A stretch of DNA of 64,000 nt from Noviherbaspirillum saxi (GCF_003591035.1 NZ_QYUO01000001.1:744001-808000), one strand, 5' to 3'. Positions 1 to 10,544 are shown, numbered from the stretch's first letter. Program-made: numbers and translations. The notes: generated by a model not told the origin, from the letters alone.

Positions 1-232
1 GTTCATCATGGGCGGCATCTTCGTTGTCGAAACGCTGTCGGTGATGCTGCAAGTCGCTTACTTCAAGTATTCGAAGAAGCGCTATGGCGTCGGCCGTCGC
101 ATTCTGTTGATGGCACCGCTGCATCACCACTTTGAACAAAAAGGCTGGAAAGAAACCAAGGTAGTGATCCGCTTCTGGATCATCACCATGATGCTCGTGC
201 TGTTTGGTCTGTCTACATTGAAGCTGCGCTAA
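1..232 (+). CDS. mraY: Phospho-N-acetylmuramoyl-pentapeptide transferase, C-terminal end (partial)
   Basis: Only the last 77 or so residues are present; the gene begins before the window. MraY is a polytopic inner-membrane enzyme that transfers phospho-MurNAc-pentapeptide from UDP to undecaprenyl phosphate, making lipid I. The fragment holds the family motif MAPLHHHFE followed by a final hydrophobic segment ([16 protein letters not shown]), as in the MraY C-terminus. The stop overlaps the murD start by one base (TAATG), so the two are translationally coupled within the dcw cluster. The identification rests on this motif and on the context. Confidence 0.93.
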   Translation, partial: FIMGGIFVVETLSVMLQVAYFKYSKKRYGVGRRILLMAPLHHHFEQKGWKETKVVIRFWIITMMLVLFGLSTLKLR

Positions 233-1722
233 TGGACTATCAGGGAAAACAGGTTCTCGTTCTCGGGCTGGGTGAATCCGGTCTGGCGATGGCATTGTGG
301 CTCGCGCGATGCGGCGCTAGCTTGCGCGTCGCCGACACGCGTGCCGAACCGGATCGTCTTCCTGCGCTGCGCGCCGCCGTGCCAACCGCTGAATTCATGA
401 GCGGTCCGTTCGCCGCTGCGCTGGTCGAAGGCATGGACTTCATTGCGGTCAGTCCCGGCCTTGCACCGACACGCGAACTGGCCGACATCGTTCCGGCTGC
501 ACGGGAAAAGGATGTGCCGCTGTGGGGCGAGATCGAACTCTTTGCGCAGGCGCTGGCTGCGTTGCGCGAATCGCAGGCGTACGCGCCCAAGGTCATCGCG
601 ATTACCGGTACCAATGGCAAGACCACCGTCACCAGCCTGACCGGCATGCTGTGCCGTCGTGCTGGCCTGACGACCCAGGTTGCGGGCAACATCAGTCCGG
701 CGGCGCTGGATGTATTGCGTGAAGCGCTCGACAAGAATGAGCTGCCGCAGGCATGGGTATTGGAATTGTCCAGCTTCCAGTTGCACACGACTTACAGCCT
801 GCAGGCCGATGTCGCTACCGTGCTCAACGTGACCCAGGATCATCTTGACTGGCATGGCGACATGGACGCTTATGCCGCCGACAAGGCACGCATCTTCGGC
901 GCGCAAACCATCCGCCTGCTCAATCGCGACGATCCGCGCGTGATGCAGATGGCAGCGCCGATGACGCCCGTGATTACCTTCGGCACCGACGAGCCGGATC
1001 ATGCCGATTGCTTCGGCCTGGCTGACGAGAATGGCATGCAATGGCTGTCCACCGCGATTGCGTCGGAAGAAGGCGAAAAGCGTCGGCGCAAGAAGGACAA
1101 CATCGAAATCCCGATCATCCCCAACCGTCTGATGCCGGCCGATGCGCTCAAGATTCGCGGCCAGCACAATGCTGCAAATGCGTTGGCTGCGCTGGCGCTG
1201 TGCCGCGCGATCGGCCTGTCGATGGCGCCGCTGCTGCATGGCTTGCGCGAATATCGCGGCGAGCCGCATCGGGTCGAACTGGTGGCCAATGTCGGCGGCG
1301 TGGATTACTACGACGACAGCAAGGGTACGAACGTGGGCGCCACCGTGGCCGCGCTGAAAGGCCTCGGCGTCGGTCAGGGCAGCAATCGTTTGCTGCTGAT
1401 CGCCGGCGGCGACGGCAAGGGGCAGGATTTTTCGCCGTTGGCCGAACCTATCGCCAAGTATGTGCGCGCGGTGCTATTGATCGGCAAGGATGCACCGGCC
1501 ATTCGCGCGGTGCTCGCTTCGACTTCGGTCGAGCTGGTCGACTGCGCAACGCTGGAAGAAGCGGTACAGGCGGTCTCCGGCATCGCGCATATCGGCGATT
1601 CGGTATTGCTGTCGCCGGCATGCGCCAGCTTCGATATGTTCAGGAATTATGCACATCGGGCCGAGGTATTCATCGACGCTGTCCGTGAACTTGCCTTGTC
1701 GCGTGGCGAGGTCATCGCATGA
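232..1722 (+). CDS. murD: UDP-N-acetylmuramoyl-L-alanine--D-glutamate ligase
   Basis: MurD is a cytoplasmic Mur ligase that adds D-glutamate to UDP-MurNAc-L-alanine using ATP. The N-terminal nucleotide-sugar domain starts with VLGLGESG, the ATP-binding loop GTNGKT is at residues 126-131, and the C-terminal ligase domain is complete. At 496 residues it is longer than the roughly 440 of E. coli MurD. The extra length includes a basic, probably disordered insertion near residues 278-300 (core EKRRRKKDN). The start overlaps the mraY stop by one base, and the stop overlaps ftsW by four (ATGA), which fixes both boundaries. It belongs to the dcw operon. Confidence 0.97.
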   Translation: MDYQGKQVLVLGLGESGLAMALWLARCGASLRVADTRAEPDRLPALRAAVPTAEFMSGPFAAALVEGMDFIAVSPGLAPTRELADIVPAAREKDVPLWGEIELFAQALAALRESQAYAPKVIAITGTNGKTTVTSLTGMLCRRAGLTTQVAGNISPAALDVLREALDKNELPQAWVLELSSFQLHTTYSLQADVATVLNVTQDHLDWHGDMDAYAADKARIFGAQTIRLLNRDDPRVMQMAAPMTPVITFGTDEPDHADCFGLADENGMQWLSTAIASEEGEKRRRKKDNIEIPIIPNRLMPADALKIRGQHNAANALAALALCRAIGLSMAPLLHGLREYRGEPHRVELVANVGGVDYYDDSKGTNVGATVAALKGLGVGQGSNRLLLIAGGDGKGQDFSPLAEPIAKYVRAVLLIGKDAPAIRAVLASTSVELVDCATLEEAVQAVSGIAHIGDSVLLSPACASFDMFRNYAHRAEVFIDAVRELALSRGEVIA

Positions 1723-2927
1723 AGTTTGCAATGCCGTCATTCTCTTCTTCATCGGCCAAGACGCCGATTCCCGGCGTGGTGCAACGCTCGAAGATGATGG
1801 ACTACGACCAGCCTCTGGCATGGGTGGTCGTATTGCTGATGCTGTTCGGCATGGTCATGGTGTACTCGGCATCGATCGCGTTGCCGGATTCGCCGAAGTA
1901 CGCAAGCTACAAGAATTCGCATTTCCTGTTGCGTCAGGCATCATTCATCAGCGTGGCCCTGATTGCCGGTTTCTTCGCATTCCGTGTGCGCATCGAAACC
2001 TGGCAACGGCTTGCGCCTTATCTTTTTGTCGCGACCATGGTGTTGCTGGTCCTGGTACTCGTGCCCGGCATCGGCAAAGGTGTCAATGGTGCGCGGCGCT
2101 GGTTGTCGTTCAAGGTGTTCAACCTGCAGCCGTCGGAACTCATGAAGCTGTTTGTCGTGCTGTATGCCGCCGATTACACCGTGCGCAAGCAGCAATACAT
2201 GCACAAGCTGACCAAGGGCTTTTTGCCGATGACGGTTGCGATCGGATTTGTCGGTTTGCTGCTGCTGCTCGAACCGGACCTGGGTGCGTTCGGCGTGATC
2301 GTCTGTATCGCCATGGGCATTCTGTTCCTGGGCGGGATCAACGGCATCTGGTTCGGCGGCATCGGCGCGACCCTGGTCGGTATTTTTACCATGGTGATCT
2401 TGCTGTCGCCATGGCGCCGTGAGCGGATTTTTGCTTATCTCAATCCTTGGAACGAAGAGAATGCGCTGGGCAAAGCCTATCAGTTGTCGCATTCGCTGAT
2501 TGCATTCGGGCGCGGCGAGCTGTTCGGCGTCGGCCTGGGCGGCAGCGTGGAAAAGCTGCACTATCTGCCGGAAGCGCACACCGACTTCCTGCTGGCCGTG
2601 ATCGGCGAGGAGCTTGGCTTCGCCGGCGTGCTGGTGGTCGTTGCTATGTTTTACTGGATCGTCAAGCGCGCATTTGAAATTGGTCGCCAGGCGATTGCGA
2701 TCGATCTGACCTTTGCCGGCCTTGCCGCCAAGGGCATAGGCATCTGGATCGGCGTGCAGGCCTTCATCAACATGGGCGTCAATCTCGGCTTGCTGCCGAC
2801 CAAAGGCTTGACCCTGCCACTGATGAGTTATGGCGGTTCCGGCGTGCTGATCAATTGTGTCGGTCTGGCGATCCTGTTGCGCATCGACTACGAAAACCGT
2901 GTGCTGATGCGGGGAGGGCGGATATGA
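1719..2927 (+). CDS. ftsW: Peptidoglycan polymerase FtsW (SEDS family)
   Basis: FtsW is the division-specific SEDS glycosyltransferase that polymerises lipid II at the septum with its partner FtsI. The 402-residue protein has a cytoplasmic N-terminal tail of about 30 residues followed by around ten hydrophobic segments. The SEDS signatures are present: an extracellular loop with LPEAHTDF and EELGF near residues 285-310, and [16 protein letters not shown] near residue 360. The start overlaps the murD stop (ATGA), and its own stop overlaps murG in the same way. Position between murD and murG identifies FtsW rather than RodA. Confidence 0.96.
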   Translation: MKFAMPSFSSSSAKTPIPGVVQRSKMMDYDQPLAWVVVLLMLFGMVMVYSASIALPDSPKYASYKNSHFLLRQASFISVALIAGFFAFRVRIETWQRLAPYLFVATMVLLVLVLVPGIGKGVNGARRWLSFKVFNLQPSELMKLFVVLYAADYTVRKQQYMHKLTKGFLPMTVAIGFVGLLLLLEPDLGAFGVIVCIAMGILFLGGINGIWFGGIGATLVGIFTMVILLSPWRRERIFAYLNPWNEENALGKAYQLSHSLIAFGRGELFGVGLGGSVEKLHYLPEAHTDFLLAVIGEELGFAGVLVVVAMFYWIVKRAFEIGRQAIAIDLTFAGLAAKGIGIWIGVQAFINMGVNLGLLPTKGLTLPLMSYGGSGVLINCVGLAILLRIDYENRVLMRGGRI

Positions 2928-4012
2928 GCACGCATACCAAGCGGCTGATGATCATGGCGGCCGGCACCGGCGGTCATATTTTCCCCGGTCTGGCGATTGC
3001 GCAAACCATGAAGGCGCGCGGCTGGGAAGTGTCGTGGCTAGGCACCATGCATGGGATGGAGCGCGATATCGTGCCCCGGCATGGTGTGGCGATGGATTCG
3101 ATCGACTTCGCCGGTCTGCGCGGCAAGGGTCTCAAGCATACCGTGCGCGGCGCGTTCAAGATGGTGGGCGGCTTTGCTTCCTGCTTCAATATCATCGGCC
3201 GCCGCAAGCCCGACGTCGTGCTCGGCATGGGCGGTTATGTCACCGTACCGGGCGGGGTGATGGCAAAACTGCGCGGCGTGCCGCTGGTGCTGATCAATGC
3301 CGATGCGGCGTTGCTGCTGTCGAACAAGGCGCTGGCGCCGGCGGCGCAACGCGTGCTGTTCGGTTTTCCAGCCGACTTCGGCAGTGCCGCGCGCAAGGCA
3401 CTTGTCACCGGTAATCCGGTACGCCAGGAAATCATTGATGTGCCCGTGCCATCGCTGCGCTATGCGACACGCACCGGTCCGCTCAAGCTGCTGGTCGTCG
3501 GTGGCAGTCTTGGCGCGAAAGCCTTGAACGACTGTCTGCCGGCGGCGCTCGCGCGCATCCCGGAAGCGTCGCGACCCATCGTGACCCATCAGTCCGGCAA
3601 GCAGCATATCGATGTATTGCGCAATGCTTATGCAAGCGCAAAGGTACAGGCGGAAGTGGTCGATTTCATCGACGACATGCCGCGCCGCTATGCCGAAGCG
3701 GATCTCGTGATATGCCGGGCGGGCGCGATCACCGTATCGGAACTGACCGCCGCCGGCGTCGCAAGCGTACTGGTGCCGTTGGTCGCATCGACCACATCGC
3801 ATCAGCGCGACAATGCGCAATGGATGGCCGCGCAAGACGCCGCGATTCATTTGCCGCAAGCGGAACTGACTCCGGAGCGACTGATGGTCCTGCTGCAGTC
3901 GATCACGCGTGAAAAATGCCGTGCCATGGCGGAAGCCGCCTATGGACGCGGCCGTCGCGAGGCCAATGAAGCCATCGCGAACGTCCTTGAAGAATGTGTC
4001 AATAAAGCATGA
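2924..4012 (+). CDS. murG: UDP-GlcNAc:lipid I N-acetylglucosaminyltransferase
   Basis: MurG is a peripheral inner-membrane GT-B glycosyltransferase that converts lipid I to lipid II. The ATG at 2924 overlaps the ftsW stop (ATGA) and places the first glycine-rich loop, [10 protein letters not shown], at residues 13-22, as the family requires. An in-frame upstream ATG at 2855 would lie inside ftsW and adds a non-conserved tail. The second domain has [11 protein letters not shown] and the UDP-GlcNAc-binding stretch [15 protein letters not shown]. The 362 residues match the family. Its stop overlaps murC by four bases. Confidence 0.96.
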   Translation: MSTHTKRLMIMAAGTGGHIFPGLAIAQTMKARGWEVSWLGTMHGMERDIVPRHGVAMDSIDFAGLRGKGLKHTVRGAFKMVGGFASCFNIIGRRKPDVVLGMGGYVTVPGGVMAKLRGVPLVLINADAALLLSNKALAPAAQRVLFGFPADFGSAARKALVTGNPVRQEIIDVPVPSLRYATRTGPLKLLVVGGSLGAKALNDCLPAALARIPEASRPIVTHQSGKQHIDVLRNAYASAKVQAEVVDFIDDMPRRYAEADLVICRAGAITVSELTAAGVASVLVPLVASTTSHQRDNAQWMAAQDAAIHLPQAELTPERLMVLLQSITREKCRAMAEAAYGRGRREANEAIANVLEECVNKA

Positions 4013-5394
4013 AACATAAAGTCAAAAACATCCATTTCGTCGGCATCGGCGGTTCCGGCATGAGCGGAATCGCGGAAGTGCTGCTCAACCTCGGCTATAC
4101 CGTATCGGGCTCCGACCTTGGCAGCAATGCCGCAACACAGCGCCTGACCGAACTCGGTGCGCGCGTCACGCAAGGGCACGCCGCCGAGAACGTGCAGAAC
4201 GCCGACGCGATCGTTACCTCGACCGCTGTCAAGAACGACAATCCGGAAGTCATCGCGGCCCGCGCCAAGCATATTCCGATTGTTCCGCGTGCCATCATGC
4301 TGGCCGAACTGATGCGGCTGAAGCAGGGCATCGCGATTGCCGGTACCCACGGCAAGACCACGACCACCAGCCTGGTCGCCAGTGTGCTGGCCGAAGGCGG
4401 CTTCGATCCCACGTTCGTGATCGGCGGCCGGCTCAATAGCGCCGGCGCCAATGCCAAGCTGGGCGCGGGCGACTTCATTGTCGCCGAGGCCGACGAATCG
4501 GACGCGTCCTTCCTCAACCTGTCGCCGTGCATCGAAGTCATCACCAATATCGATGCCGACCACATGGAGACCTACGATCACAGCTTCGCCAAACTCAAGC
4601 AGGCTTTCGTCGAATTCACCCAGCGCCTGCCGTTCTATGGCGTGGCCATGTTGTGCATCGACGATCCCAGCGTGCGCGAAATCATGCCCTTCATTTCCAA
4701 GCCCATCCTGACCTATGGTTTCCATCAGGATGCGCAGGTGCGCGCGGTCAATGCCAAGGCCGTCGACAGCCATATGGAATTCACCGTGCTGCAGGACGGC
4801 TATCCACCACTCGACGTGCATCTGAACCAGCCCGGCATGCACAACGTGCAAAATGCCTGCGCTGCGATTGCAATCGCGCGCGAGGTTGGCGTGGCCGACA
4901 GTGCAACACAAAAGGGCTTGCGTGAATTCAACGGCGTGGGCCGCCGATTCACGCGCCATGGCGACATCAAGCTGCCGGACGGCGGTTCGTTCACCCTGGT
5001 TGATGATTACGGCCATCATCCGGTAGAGACTGCGGCCACGCTGGCAGCCGCGCGCGGCGCCTATCCCGGTCGCCGGCTGGTGCTCGCCTTTCAGCCGCAC
5101 CGTTATACCCGCACGCGCGACCTGTTCGAAGACTTCGTGAAGGTGCTGTCCAGCGCCGACGCGCTGGTATTGGCCGAAGTCTATGCGGCCGGCGAGCAGC
5201 CCATCGTGGCGGCCGACGGACGCGCGCTCGCGCATGCGCTGCGCGTCCTCGGCAAAGTAGAACCGATCTTCGTTGAAGACATTGGAGAAATGCCCGCGAC
5301 CATCATCAACATGGCAAAAGATGGCGATGTCGTGATCACCATGGGTGCTGGTTCGATCAGTGGTGTGCCCGGCAAGCTGGCTCATACGAGCTGA
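4009..5394 (+). CDS. murC: UDP-N-acetylmuramate--L-alanine ligase
   Basis: MurC adds the first amino acid, L-alanine, to UDP-MurNAc in the cytoplasm. The N-terminal Rossmann-like domain begins with [13 protein letters not shown], and the ATP-binding loop GTHGKT is at residues 112-117. The central stretch [15 protein letters not shown] ([14 protein letters not shown]) and the C-terminal YGHHP and FQPHRYTR motifs are typical. The 461 residues are of normal length. The start overlaps murG by four bases, and ddl follows after 11 nt, so it is coupled within the dcw operon. Confidence 0.97.
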   Translation: MKHKVKNIHFVGIGGSGMSGIAEVLLNLGYTVSGSDLGSNAATQRLTELGARVTQGHAAENVQNADAIVTSTAVKNDNPEVIAARAKHIPIVPRAIMLAELMRLKQGIAIAGTHGKTTTTSLVASVLAEGGFDPTFVIGGRLNSAGANAKLGAGDFIVAEADESDASFLNLSPCIEVITNIDADHMETYDHSFAKLKQAFVEFTQRLPFYGVAMLCIDDPSVREIMPFISKPILTYGFHQDAQVRAVNAKAVDSHMEFTVLQDGYPPLDVHLNQPGMHNVQNACAAIAIAREVGVADSATQKGLREFNGVGRRFTRHGDIKLPDGGSFTLVDDYGHHPVETAATLAAARGAYPGRRLVLAFQPHRYTRTRDLFEDFVKVLSSADALVLAEVYAAGEQPIVAADGRALAHALRVLGKVEPIFVEDIGEMPATIINMAKDGDVVITMGAGSISGVPGKLAHTS

Positions 5395-5405
5395 CAGGAT
5401 TAATC

Positions 5406-6392
5406 ATGAATGCAACAGATTTGAAAAAAGAATTTGGAAAAGTCGGCGTGCTGTTCGGCGGTCGTTCCGCCGAGCGCGAAGTCTCGCTGATGTCCGGCAG
5501 CGGCGTGCTGAAGGCACTGCAAAGCAAGGGTGTCGATGCCCACGGTTTCGATCCGGCCGAGCGCAGCATCGCTGAACTGGCTGCGGAAAAGTTTGATCGC
5601 GTATTCATCGCCTTGCATGGCCGCTATGGCGAAGACGGCACATTGCAGGGCGTGCTCGAACAGCTCGGCATCCCCTATACCGGCTCGGGCGTGATGGCTT
5701 CATCGATCGGCATGGACAAGATCATGACCAAGCGTATCTGGCTGAGTCATGGTTTGCCGACGCCGCGCTTTAGCGTGCTCGACTCGAAGGATGCGACGCT
5801 GGAAGAGTTGCGCAAGGTGCCGGACGACCTCGGATTGCCGCTGATGCTCAAGGCACCACATGAAGGCTCGACCATCGGCATCAGCAAGGTGGTTGGCTAC
5901 TCCGACATGCAAAGCGGTTTCGAACTGTGCGCGAAGTATGACGAAGTCGTGCTGGCGGAAGAATTCATTTCCGGACGCGAGCTGACCGTGCCGGTGCTCG
6001 GTACCGGGCGCCATGCACGCGCGTTGCCGATCGTAGAGATCTGTGCACCGCAGGGCAACTACGATTACGAACACAAGTATTTCAGCGACGACACGCAGTA
6101 TTTGTGCCCGGCACCGCTCGACGCCGCGTTGACCAAGCGCATCCAGTCGATCGCCGTGCGTGCTTTCAATGCGGTCGGCAGCTCCGGCTGGGCGCGCGTC
6201 GATTTCATGCTGCGTGCGGCCGACAACGAACCCTTCCTGCTGGAGATCAATACTTCTCCCGGCATGACCGGACATTCGCTGGTGCCGATGGCAGCCAAGG
6301 CGGCGGGAGTCAGCTATGAAGACTTGTGCGTGGAAATCTTGCGTTCGGCCGATTTGGACCTGAAGCCGTCGCAAGACTGGAAACCCGCTTAA
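5406..6392 (+). CDS. ddlB: D-alanine--D-alanine ligase
   Basis: Ddl is an ATP-grasp ligase that joins two D-alanines for the pentapeptide precursor. The 328-residue protein has the N-terminal motif [14 protein letters not shown], the central ATP-grasp lid and the C-terminal Mg-binding motif [13 protein letters not shown]. It sits between murC and ftsQ, the usual place for the DdlB paralogue. Its D-alanine substrate could be supplied by the alanine racemase encoded at 29764, although that gene looks catabolic by context. Confidence in the reaction is high; the B suffix rests on position. Confidence 0.96.
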   Translation: MNATDLKKEFGKVGVLFGGRSAEREVSLMSGSGVLKALQSKGVDAHGFDPAERSIAELAAEKFDRVFIALHGRYGEDGTLQGVLEQLGIPYTGSGVMASSIGMDKIMTKRIWLSHGLPTPRFSVLDSKDATLEELRKVPDDLGLPLMLKAPHEGSTIGISKVVGYSDMQSGFELCAKYDEVVLAEEFISGRELTVPVLGTGRHARALPIVEICAPQGNYDYEHKYFSDDTQYLCPAPLDAALTKRIQSIAVRAFNAVGSSGWARVDFMLRAADNEPFLLEINTSPGMTGHSLVPMAAKAAGVSYEDLCVEILRSADLDLKPSQDWKPA

Positions 6393-6419
6393 GACAATCA
6401 AGGAAAGAGCCGGATCACC

Positions 6420-7202
6420 ATGTGGCATGACGTCAGAACGCTCAACGCAACCACCAGCGCCTTGCTAGGCCTGCTGGTGTTGAGCTTGCTTGCGTCCGGC
6501 CTGTGGTGGGTGGCCAACCGGCCGATGTTTACGCTGAGAAGTATTCAGGTCGAGTCTGTCGACGGAACGCAGTTGAGGCACGTTAATCCTTCGACGATAC
6601 GCACGACTGCGGTACCGCGCATCAAGGGCAATTTCTTCACCGCCAATCTCGATGCGGTCAGGCAGGCGTTTGAAGCGGTGCCTTGGGTGCGCAAGGCCAG
6701 TGTGCGGCGCGAGTGGCCGAACAAGTTGATCGTGCAGGTGGAAGAGCATATGCCGCTGGGCACCTGGGGTGATGACGGCAGGCTGGTGTCGATCAAGGGC
6801 GATATCTTCACGGCCAATCTGGATGAGGCGGAAGAAGATGGAGAGTTGCCCGAGTTCGCCGGACCGGAAGGTAGCGAGAAGGAAGTGGTTATGCGCTACC
6901 GAGAATTGCAGGACTGGTTCAAGCCTATCCAGCTGGAGCCCGATGCGCTGCAACTGTCCAGCCGCTACGCATGGACCGTCAGGCTCAACAACGGTTTGAC
7001 AGTGGAACTGGGCCGCGAGCAGAGCAAGACGACCGTGAAAGACCGCGTGGACCGGCTGATCGGAATTTATCCGCAGCTTGCCGCCCGTCTGCAGGACAAG
7101 ATGGAAAGTGTGGACATGCGTTACCCGAACGGCCTGGCTCTGCGGGCACCGGGAGTGAAGTTCGGAACGGATAGCAAAAAAGCGAAACAAGCGAAGCGAT
7201 AA
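6420..7202 (+). CDS. ftsQ: Cell division protein FtsQ
   Basis: FtsQ is a bitopic membrane protein that links early and late divisome proteins through FtsB and FtsL. The 260 residues comprise a short cytoplasmic N-terminus, one membrane helix at about residues 13-33 (LLGLLVLSLLASGLWWVA), a POTRA domain starting with FTLRSIQVES, and the FtsQ beta domain ending in a lysine-rich tail. It lies 27 nt after ddlB and 2 nt before ftsA, the standard order ddlB-ftsQ-ftsA-ftsZ. FtsQ proteins diverge in sequence, so the call uses both topology and position. Confidence 0.94.
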   Translation: MWHDVRTLNATTSALLGLLVLSLLASGLWWVANRPMFTLRSIQVESVDGTQLRHVNPSTIRTTAVPRIKGNFFTANLDAVRQAFEAVPWVRKASVRREWPNKLIVQVEEHMPLGTWGDDGRLVSIKGDIFTANLDEAEEDGELPEFAGPEGSEKEVVMRYRELQDWFKPIQLEPDALQLSSRYAWTVRLNNGLTVELGREQSKTTVKDRVDRLIGIYPQLAARLQDKMESVDMRYPNGLALRAPGVKFGTDSKKAKQAKR

Positions 7203-7204
7203 AT

Positions 7205-8437
7205 ATGACAAAAGACGCAAAAAACCTGATCGTCGGCCTCGACATCGGCACCTCGAAAGTCGTGGCCGTGGTCGCCGAAGTCATGCCAAACGGGAGGCAT
7301 GAAGTCATCGGACTCGGGCAGCACGAATCCAAGGGCTTGAAGAAGGGGGTAGTGGTCAACATCGAAGCGACGGTCGAGTCTATCCAGCGCGCACTGGAAG
7401 AAGCCGAGCTGATGGCCGACTGCAAGATCAGGAACGTCTATACCGGTATCGCCGGCAGCCATATCCGCAGCTTCAATTCGAGCGGGATGGTGGCCATCAA
7501 GGACAAGGAAGTCACCGCCACCGACGTGGCGCGCGTGATCGAAACCGCGAAGGCGGTCAACATCCCGACCGATCAGCAGTTGCTGCATACGGTTCCGCAG
7601 GAATTCATCGTCGACAGCCAGGATGACGTGCGCGAGCCGATAGGCATGAGCGGCATCCGGCTGGAAGTGAAGGTACACATCGTGACCGGCGCGGTCTCGG
7701 CGGTGCAGAACGTCGTCAAGTGCGTGCGCCGCTGCGGTCTTGAAGTATCCGACCTGATCCTGCACCCGATGGCATCGGCCGACGCGGTGCTGACGCCGGA
7801 TGAAAAGGAACTGGGCGTGGTGTTGATCGACATCGGCGGCGGCACCACCGATGTCGCGATCTTCACCGAAGGCGCGATCCGCCACACTGCGGTCATTCCG
7901 ATCGCGGGCGACCAGATCACCAACGACATCGCGATGGCCTTGCGCACGCCGACGGCGGAAGCCGAGGAAATCAAGCTGCGCTACGGCGTCGCCAAGCAGG
8001 TGCTGGCGGATCCGGGCGAATCGCTGGAAGTGCCGGGACTGGGCGATCGCGGTTCGCGCAGCCTGTCGCGCCAGGCGCTGGCGGCGGTGATCGAGCCGCG
8101 CGTCGAAGAATTGTTTGCGCTCGTGCATCAGGTGGTGCGCGAGTCGGGCTATGAAGAAGTGCTGTCGTCAGGACTGGTACTGACGGGCGGCTCGGCAATG
8201 ATGCCGGGCATGGTAGAGCTGGCGGAAGACATCTTCCTCAAGCCGGCGCGTTTGGGTGTACCCGAGTACAGCGGCCAGTTGGCGGATGTCGTACGCAGCC
8301 CCCGCTATTCCACCGTGCTCGGTTTGTTGCTGGAAGCAAAAAAGCAGTACTTGCGCGGCCATATCGTCACCCGCCAGGATGGTTCGGTGAAAGCGGTATG
8401 GCAACGCATGAAAGAGTGGTTCCTGGGTAATTTCTAA
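7205..8437 (+). CDS. ftsA: Cell division protein FtsA
   Basis: FtsA is an actin-like ATPase that tethers FtsZ filaments to the membrane and recruits later division proteins. The 410-residue sequence has the phosphate-1 motif LDIGTSKV near the N-terminus, the phosphate-2 motif LIDIGGGTTDVAIF, and an adenosine-binding GGSAMMPG motif. It ends with an amphipathic helix (WQRMKEWFLGNF) that serves as the membrane-targeting sequence. It is separated from ftsZ by about 100 nt holding a large hairpin, which could uncouple FtsA from FtsZ expression. Confidence 0.97.
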   Translation: MTKDAKNLIVGLDIGTSKVVAVVAEVMPNGRHEVIGLGQHESKGLKKGVVVNIEATVESIQRALEEAELMADCKIRNVYTGIAGSHIRSFNSSGMVAIKDKEVTATDVARVIETAKAVNIPTDQQLLHTVPQEFIVDSQDDVREPIGMSGIRLEVKVHIVTGAVSAVQNVVKCVRRCGLEVSDLILHPMASADAVLTPDEKELGVVLIDIGGGTTDVAIFTEGAIRHTAVIPIAGDQITNDIAMALRTPTAEAEEIKLRYGVAKQVLADPGESLEVPGLGDRGSRSLSRQALAAVIEPRVEELFALVHQVVRESGYEEVLSSGLVLTGGSAMMPGMVELAEDIFLKPARLGVPEYSGQLADVVRSPRYSTVLGLLLEAKKQYLRGHIVTRQDGSVKAVWQRMKEWFLGNF

Positions 8438-8470
8438 AATCAAAAATCGTCATTTGCAAAGAACGCAGTT

Positions 8471-8520
8471 TGCAGTTGCTAGTCGCCACACCGCGTGGTG
8501 ACTAACGACTGAAAACTGCA
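8471..8520. promoter_or_regulatory. Imperfect hairpin in the ftsA-ftsZ gap
   Basis: The arms AGTCGCCAC (8481-8489) and GTGGTGACT (8495-8503) pair with one mismatch around the 5-nt loop ACCGC. An outer pair, TGCAGTT at 8471 and AACTGCA ending at 8520, can extend the stem. No T-run follows, so a simple terminator is unlikely. It lies just before the ftsZ ribosome binding site (AAGGGAG near 8530) and could affect mRNA processing or translation of ftsZ. The role is inferred. Confidence 0.5.
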
Positions 8521-8541
8521 TCATCATCTAAGGGAGTCATC

Positions 8542-9729
8542 ATGGAAATCGATATGATCGATAACGCAAACCTGGGCACGGTGATCAAGGTGGTCGGTGT
8601 TGGCGGCGCGGGCGGCAATGCAGTGCAACACATGATCAATAAGGGCGTGTCCGGCGTGGAATTCATCGCCGCAAATACCGACGCGCAAGCATTGGCGACT
8701 TCAAAGGCCAACAACGTCATCCAGATCGGCGAAACCGGCCTGGGCGCCGGCATGAAGCCGGAAGTGGGCCGCAAGCTGGCCGAAGAATCGCGCACGCGCA
8801 TCGTTGATGCACTGCGCGGCGCGCACATGGTGTTCATCGCAGCCGGAATGGGCGGCGGCACCGGCACCGGCGCCGCACCGATCGTGGCCGAAGTGGCGAA
8901 GGAACTGGGCGCGCTGACTGTTGCAGTCGTGTCCAAGCCTTTCTCCTACGAAGGCGCGAAGTGCATGGAAATCGCCGACGAAGGCCTGGAAGCATTGTCC
9001 CAGCACGTCGATTCGCTGATCGTCATCCTCAACGAAAAGCTCGAAGAGATTTACGAAGACGACAGCATGATCGAATGGCTGCAGCATGCCGACGACGTGC
9101 TCAACAACGCGGTGGCTGGCATCGCCGAAATCATCAATGTGCCGGGTCACATCAACGTTGACTTCAATGACGTCAAGACCATCATGGGCGAGCAGGGCAA
9201 GGCAATGATGGGTACGGCAACCGCGTCCGGCGTCGACCGTGCACGTATTGCGGCCGAGCAGGCCGTCGCATCGCCGCTGCTCGACGGCATCGACCTGTCC
9301 GGTGCGCGCGGTGTGCTGGTCAATGTCACTGCCAGCCGTGGCTTGAAGGGTAAGGAAATCAAGGAAGTCATGGCGACGGTCCGTGCTTTCGCCGCGCCGG
9401 ACGCGTCGATTGCGCAGGGCATCGCCTACGACGACTCCATGGGCGACGATATCCGCGTCACCGTGGTCGCCACCGGCCTGGGCCGCTCGCGCAAGAACGT
9501 GCAGCTGGTCCAGACACCGGTCCTGCGCACAGGCACGCACAACGAGCCGATCATGCAGAGCACCGGCATGATGAATCACGGTTCGGCCCAGCCTGGCGGT
9601 TCCTTCGAAGGCTTGAGCAAGCCGGCGGTATGGCGTCGCGAATCCGCGTCGGATACCGTGCGCGCGCTGGAAAAGAATGGCATGGAAACCTATGACATTC
9701 CGGCCTTCCTGCGCAAGCAGGCGGACTGA
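8542..9729 (+). CDS. ftsZ: Cell division protein FtsZ
   Basis: FtsZ is the tubulin-like GTPase that forms the cytokinetic ring. The 395-residue protein has the GTP-binding signature GGGTGTG at residues 104-110, the T7 synergy loop with NVDFNDVKTIM, and a variable linker. It ends in the conserved peptide YDIPAFLRKQAD, which binds FtsA and ZipA-type partners. The ATG follows AGGGAG at a good distance. It is the last gene of the dcw cluster and is followed by a strong terminator at 9797. Confidence 0.98.
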   Translation: MEIDMIDNANLGTVIKVVGVGGAGGNAVQHMINKGVSGVEFIAANTDAQALATSKANNVIQIGETGLGAGMKPEVGRKLAEESRTRIVDALRGAHMVFIAAGMGGGTGTGAAPIVAEVAKELGALTVAVVSKPFSYEGAKCMEIADEGLEALSQHVDSLIVILNEKLEEIYEDDSMIEWLQHADDVLNNAVAGIAEIINVPGHINVDFNDVKTIMGEQGKAMMGTATASGVDRARIAAEQAVASPLLDGIDLSGARGVLVNVTASRGLKGKEIKEVMATVRAFAAPDASIAQGIAYDDSMGDDIRVTVVATGLGRSRKNVQLVQTPVLRTGTHNEPIMQSTGMMNHGSAQPGGSFEGLSKPAVWRRESASDTVRALEKNGMETYDIPAFLRKQAD

Positions 9730-9796
9730 GTCGAAATAGCCGGCGTATACTTGCGCCGGTGCAGAAAAGGCAATAACAAGGCATACTGCGGTCTGT

Positions 9797-9838
9797 ACGC
9801 CGCGCCCCTCGTGAAAACGGGCGGCGCGGCGTTTTTAT
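9797..9838 (+). terminator. Rho-independent terminator after ftsZ
   Basis: ACGCCGCGCC (9797-9806) pairs perfectly with GGCGCGGCGT (9823-9832) around a 16-nt loop and is followed by a T-rich stretch. It closes the dcw transcript before the peroxiredoxin gene. Confidence 0.85.
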
Positions 9839-9892
9839 TGGCGTTAGCGCCATGGCAATACCGCCACATCACATCAAATACGAGGACACATC

Positions 9893-10399
9893 ATGACCAT
9901 CAAGATCGGTGATCGCCTGCCGGAAGGCTCCCTTTCAGAATTTATCGAAGTCGAATCGGAAGGCTGCTCACTCGGCCCGAATACCTTCAACGTCAGCGAG
10001 CTGACCAAGGGCAAGAATATTGCCATTTTCGGATTGCCGGGCGCGTACACACCGACCTGTTCCGCCAAACATGTGCCGGGTTATATCCAGCATGCGGCTG
10101 ATCTAAAAGCCAAGGGCGTGGATGAAATCTGGTGCGTTTCGGTGAACGATGCTTTCGTGATGGGTGCCTGGGGGCGTGATCAGAAGGCTACCGGTACCGT
10201 GCGCATGATGGCAGACGGGAATGCGGCGTTTTCGAAGGCGCTGGGCTTGGATGCGGACTTCAGCAAGTTTGGTATGGGGACGCGGTCGCAGCGGTATTCG
10301 ATGCTGGTGGAAGATGGGGTGGTGAAGCAGCTGAATGTGGAGCATGCGGGGAAGTTTGAGGTTTCGAATGCTGAGACGTTGTTGGGGCAGTTGGGGTAA
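9893..10399 (+). CDS. Peroxiredoxin, Prx5 type
   Basis: This 168-residue protein is a thiol peroxidase of the Prx5 (type II) family, which reduces hydrogen and alkyl peroxides using thioredoxin or glutaredoxin. The active-site motif PGAYTPTCSAKHVPGY is present with the peroxidatic cysteine at residue 56. Further cysteines are at residue 25 and near residue 81. There is no fused glutaredoxin domain. It stands alone between the ftsZ terminator and the repeat cassette. A peroxiredoxin directly after ftsZ is a common betaproteobacterial arrangement. The physiological reductant cannot be told from the sequence. Confidence 0.9.
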   Translation: MTIKIGDRLPEGSLSEFIEVESEGCSLGPNTFNVSELTKGKNIAIFGLPGAYTPTCSAKHVPGYIQHAADLKAKGVDEIWCVSVNDAFVMGAWGRDQKATGTVRMMADGNAAFSKALGLDADFSKFGMGTRSQRYSMLVEDGVVKQLNVEHAGKFEVSNAETLLGQLG

Positions 10400-10409
10400 G
10401 GTTTTCGCT

Positions 10410-10492
10410 CTTCGGTAATTCGGTTCTTTTCGTTCTTCGGACGGGCTAGCCGGGACTGGCCCCGGCGGGCCACTTACTTTCTTTGCTTCGCC
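10410..10492 (+). repeat. Left outer inverted repeat of the cassette
   Basis: It runs from CTTCGGTAATTCGG to GCTTCGCC and is matched in reverse complement at 11024-11105 with scattered mismatches and one or two indels. Its right end enters a perfect 13-bp hairpin (10473-10485 with 10492-10504, loop CTTCGC). Weaker similarity extends about 15-20 nt further inward in both copies. Confidence 0.7.
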
Positions 10493-10544
10493 AAAGAAAG
10501 TAAGCAAAGAAAGGCGACCGGCGCTCGCAGCCCTTCGGGTCCCC

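Noticed and set aside
3940..5385. Long open frame on the minus strand opposite murC
   Set aside because: It is antisense to a fully conserved gene, has His/Gln/Arg-rich composition typical of GC-rich shadow frames and no recognisable domain.
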